A DNA stretch of 35,742 bases from Hondaea fermentalgiana (lineage: Eukaryota; Sar; Bigyra; Thraustochytrida; Thraustochytriidae): contig NPFB01000040.1 of NCBI GenBank assembly GCA_014084085.1, forward strand, positions 898,173 to 933,914, written 5' to 3'; not shown here. Within the stretch, counting starts at the first letter, position 1. Below: more notes on the stretch, generated by a model. It was not told the origin of the DNA. It saw nothing but the letters and a program-made list of their open reading frames with translations, and did no database searches.

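Larger units (their letters stand above)
22061..35742 (+). repeat. Third beta-rung array, running off the window
   Basis: From residue 7120 on, Gly-Gly/Ser-Gly rungs like those of the first array continue for at least 4,560 residues, interrupted only by a short odd island at 23129-23200. Between roughly 22 and 31 kb the rung types are mixed and the order is loose. From about 32.5 kb the modules become regular again. No third S74 domain, membrane segment or stop codon is seen before the window ends. Confidence 0.86.

Noticed and set aside
1349..35742. RTX, collagen, silk or ice-binding repeat identity
   Set aside because: The rungs lack the Asp-containing GGxGxDxL nonapeptide of RTX and the Gly-x-y triplet of collagen, and have no poly-Ala or regular TxT ice-binding faces. 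Beta-solenoid or trimeric beta-helix rungs fit better.
1..35742. A phage or prophage origin for the window, given S74 fibre domains
   Set aside because: There are no other phage genes and no ribosome binding site. The single gene begins with a eukaryotic-type signal peptide and PSI-like modules. Lateral origin of the domain remains possible.
1349..35742. CRISPR array or DNA-level satellite
   Set aside because: Periodicity is in the protein, with synonymous divergence between copies. There are no identical short repeats with unique spacers. Only the 651-bp units at the right end are close at DNA level, and these keep the reading frame.

Overview
The window is almost entirely one enormous protein-coding gene. 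A single plus-strand reading frame opens at an ATG at 704 (an alternative in-frame ATG lies at 758) and stays open to the last base, so the 3' end is missing. It holds 11,679 complete codons, with no intron or frame change at any point I followed. The other open frames on both strands are by-products of its glycine/serine/threonine/alanine-rich, GC-rich codon composition.

The gene looks eukaryotic. It has a secretory signal peptide, two cysteine-rich PSI/plexin-like modules, good start-codon context without a Shine-Dalgarno site, and a roughly 700-base GC-rich leader with short repeats. Intron-poor, GC-rich giant genes of this kind would fit a marine stramenopile such as a thraustochytrid (Labyrinthulomycetes). 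That placement is an impression from style, not a demonstrated match.

Layout: 1-703, leader/promoter flank with small repeats, a hairpin and possible upstream ORFs. 704-826, signal peptide. 845-1183, two PSI-like Cys modules. 1205-1348, non-repetitive beta adaptor. 1349-19588, a repeat array of about 6,080 residues made of 15-18 residue rungs (short beta strand, glycine, polar loop, Gly-Gly or Ser-Gly). 19589-19843, a pre-chaperone beta segment. 19844-20149, a first peptidase S74 intramolecular chaperone domain. 20231-21391, 387 residues of repeat. 21392-21646, a second pre-chaperone segment. 21647-21958, a second S74 domain. 22061-35742, repeats again, ending in a tandem 651-bp higher-order repeat that runs off the window.

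How the parts may work together: S74 domains are known from phage tail fibres and spikes and from eukaryotic MYRF. They drive trimerisation of the beta-structured stalk in front of them and then cut the chain just before a catalytic serine, using a Ser/Lys dyad five residues apart. Both S74 domains here keep that dyad (Ser6381/Lys6386 and Ser6982/Lys6987). The inference is a secreted, self-trimerising, self-cleaving megadalton fibre polyprotein, anchored or targeted by an N-terminal PSI head. S74 domains usually sit at or near the end of a fibre chain. Two copies buried inside a giant repeat protein, with thousands of residues following, are the most unusual thing in this window.
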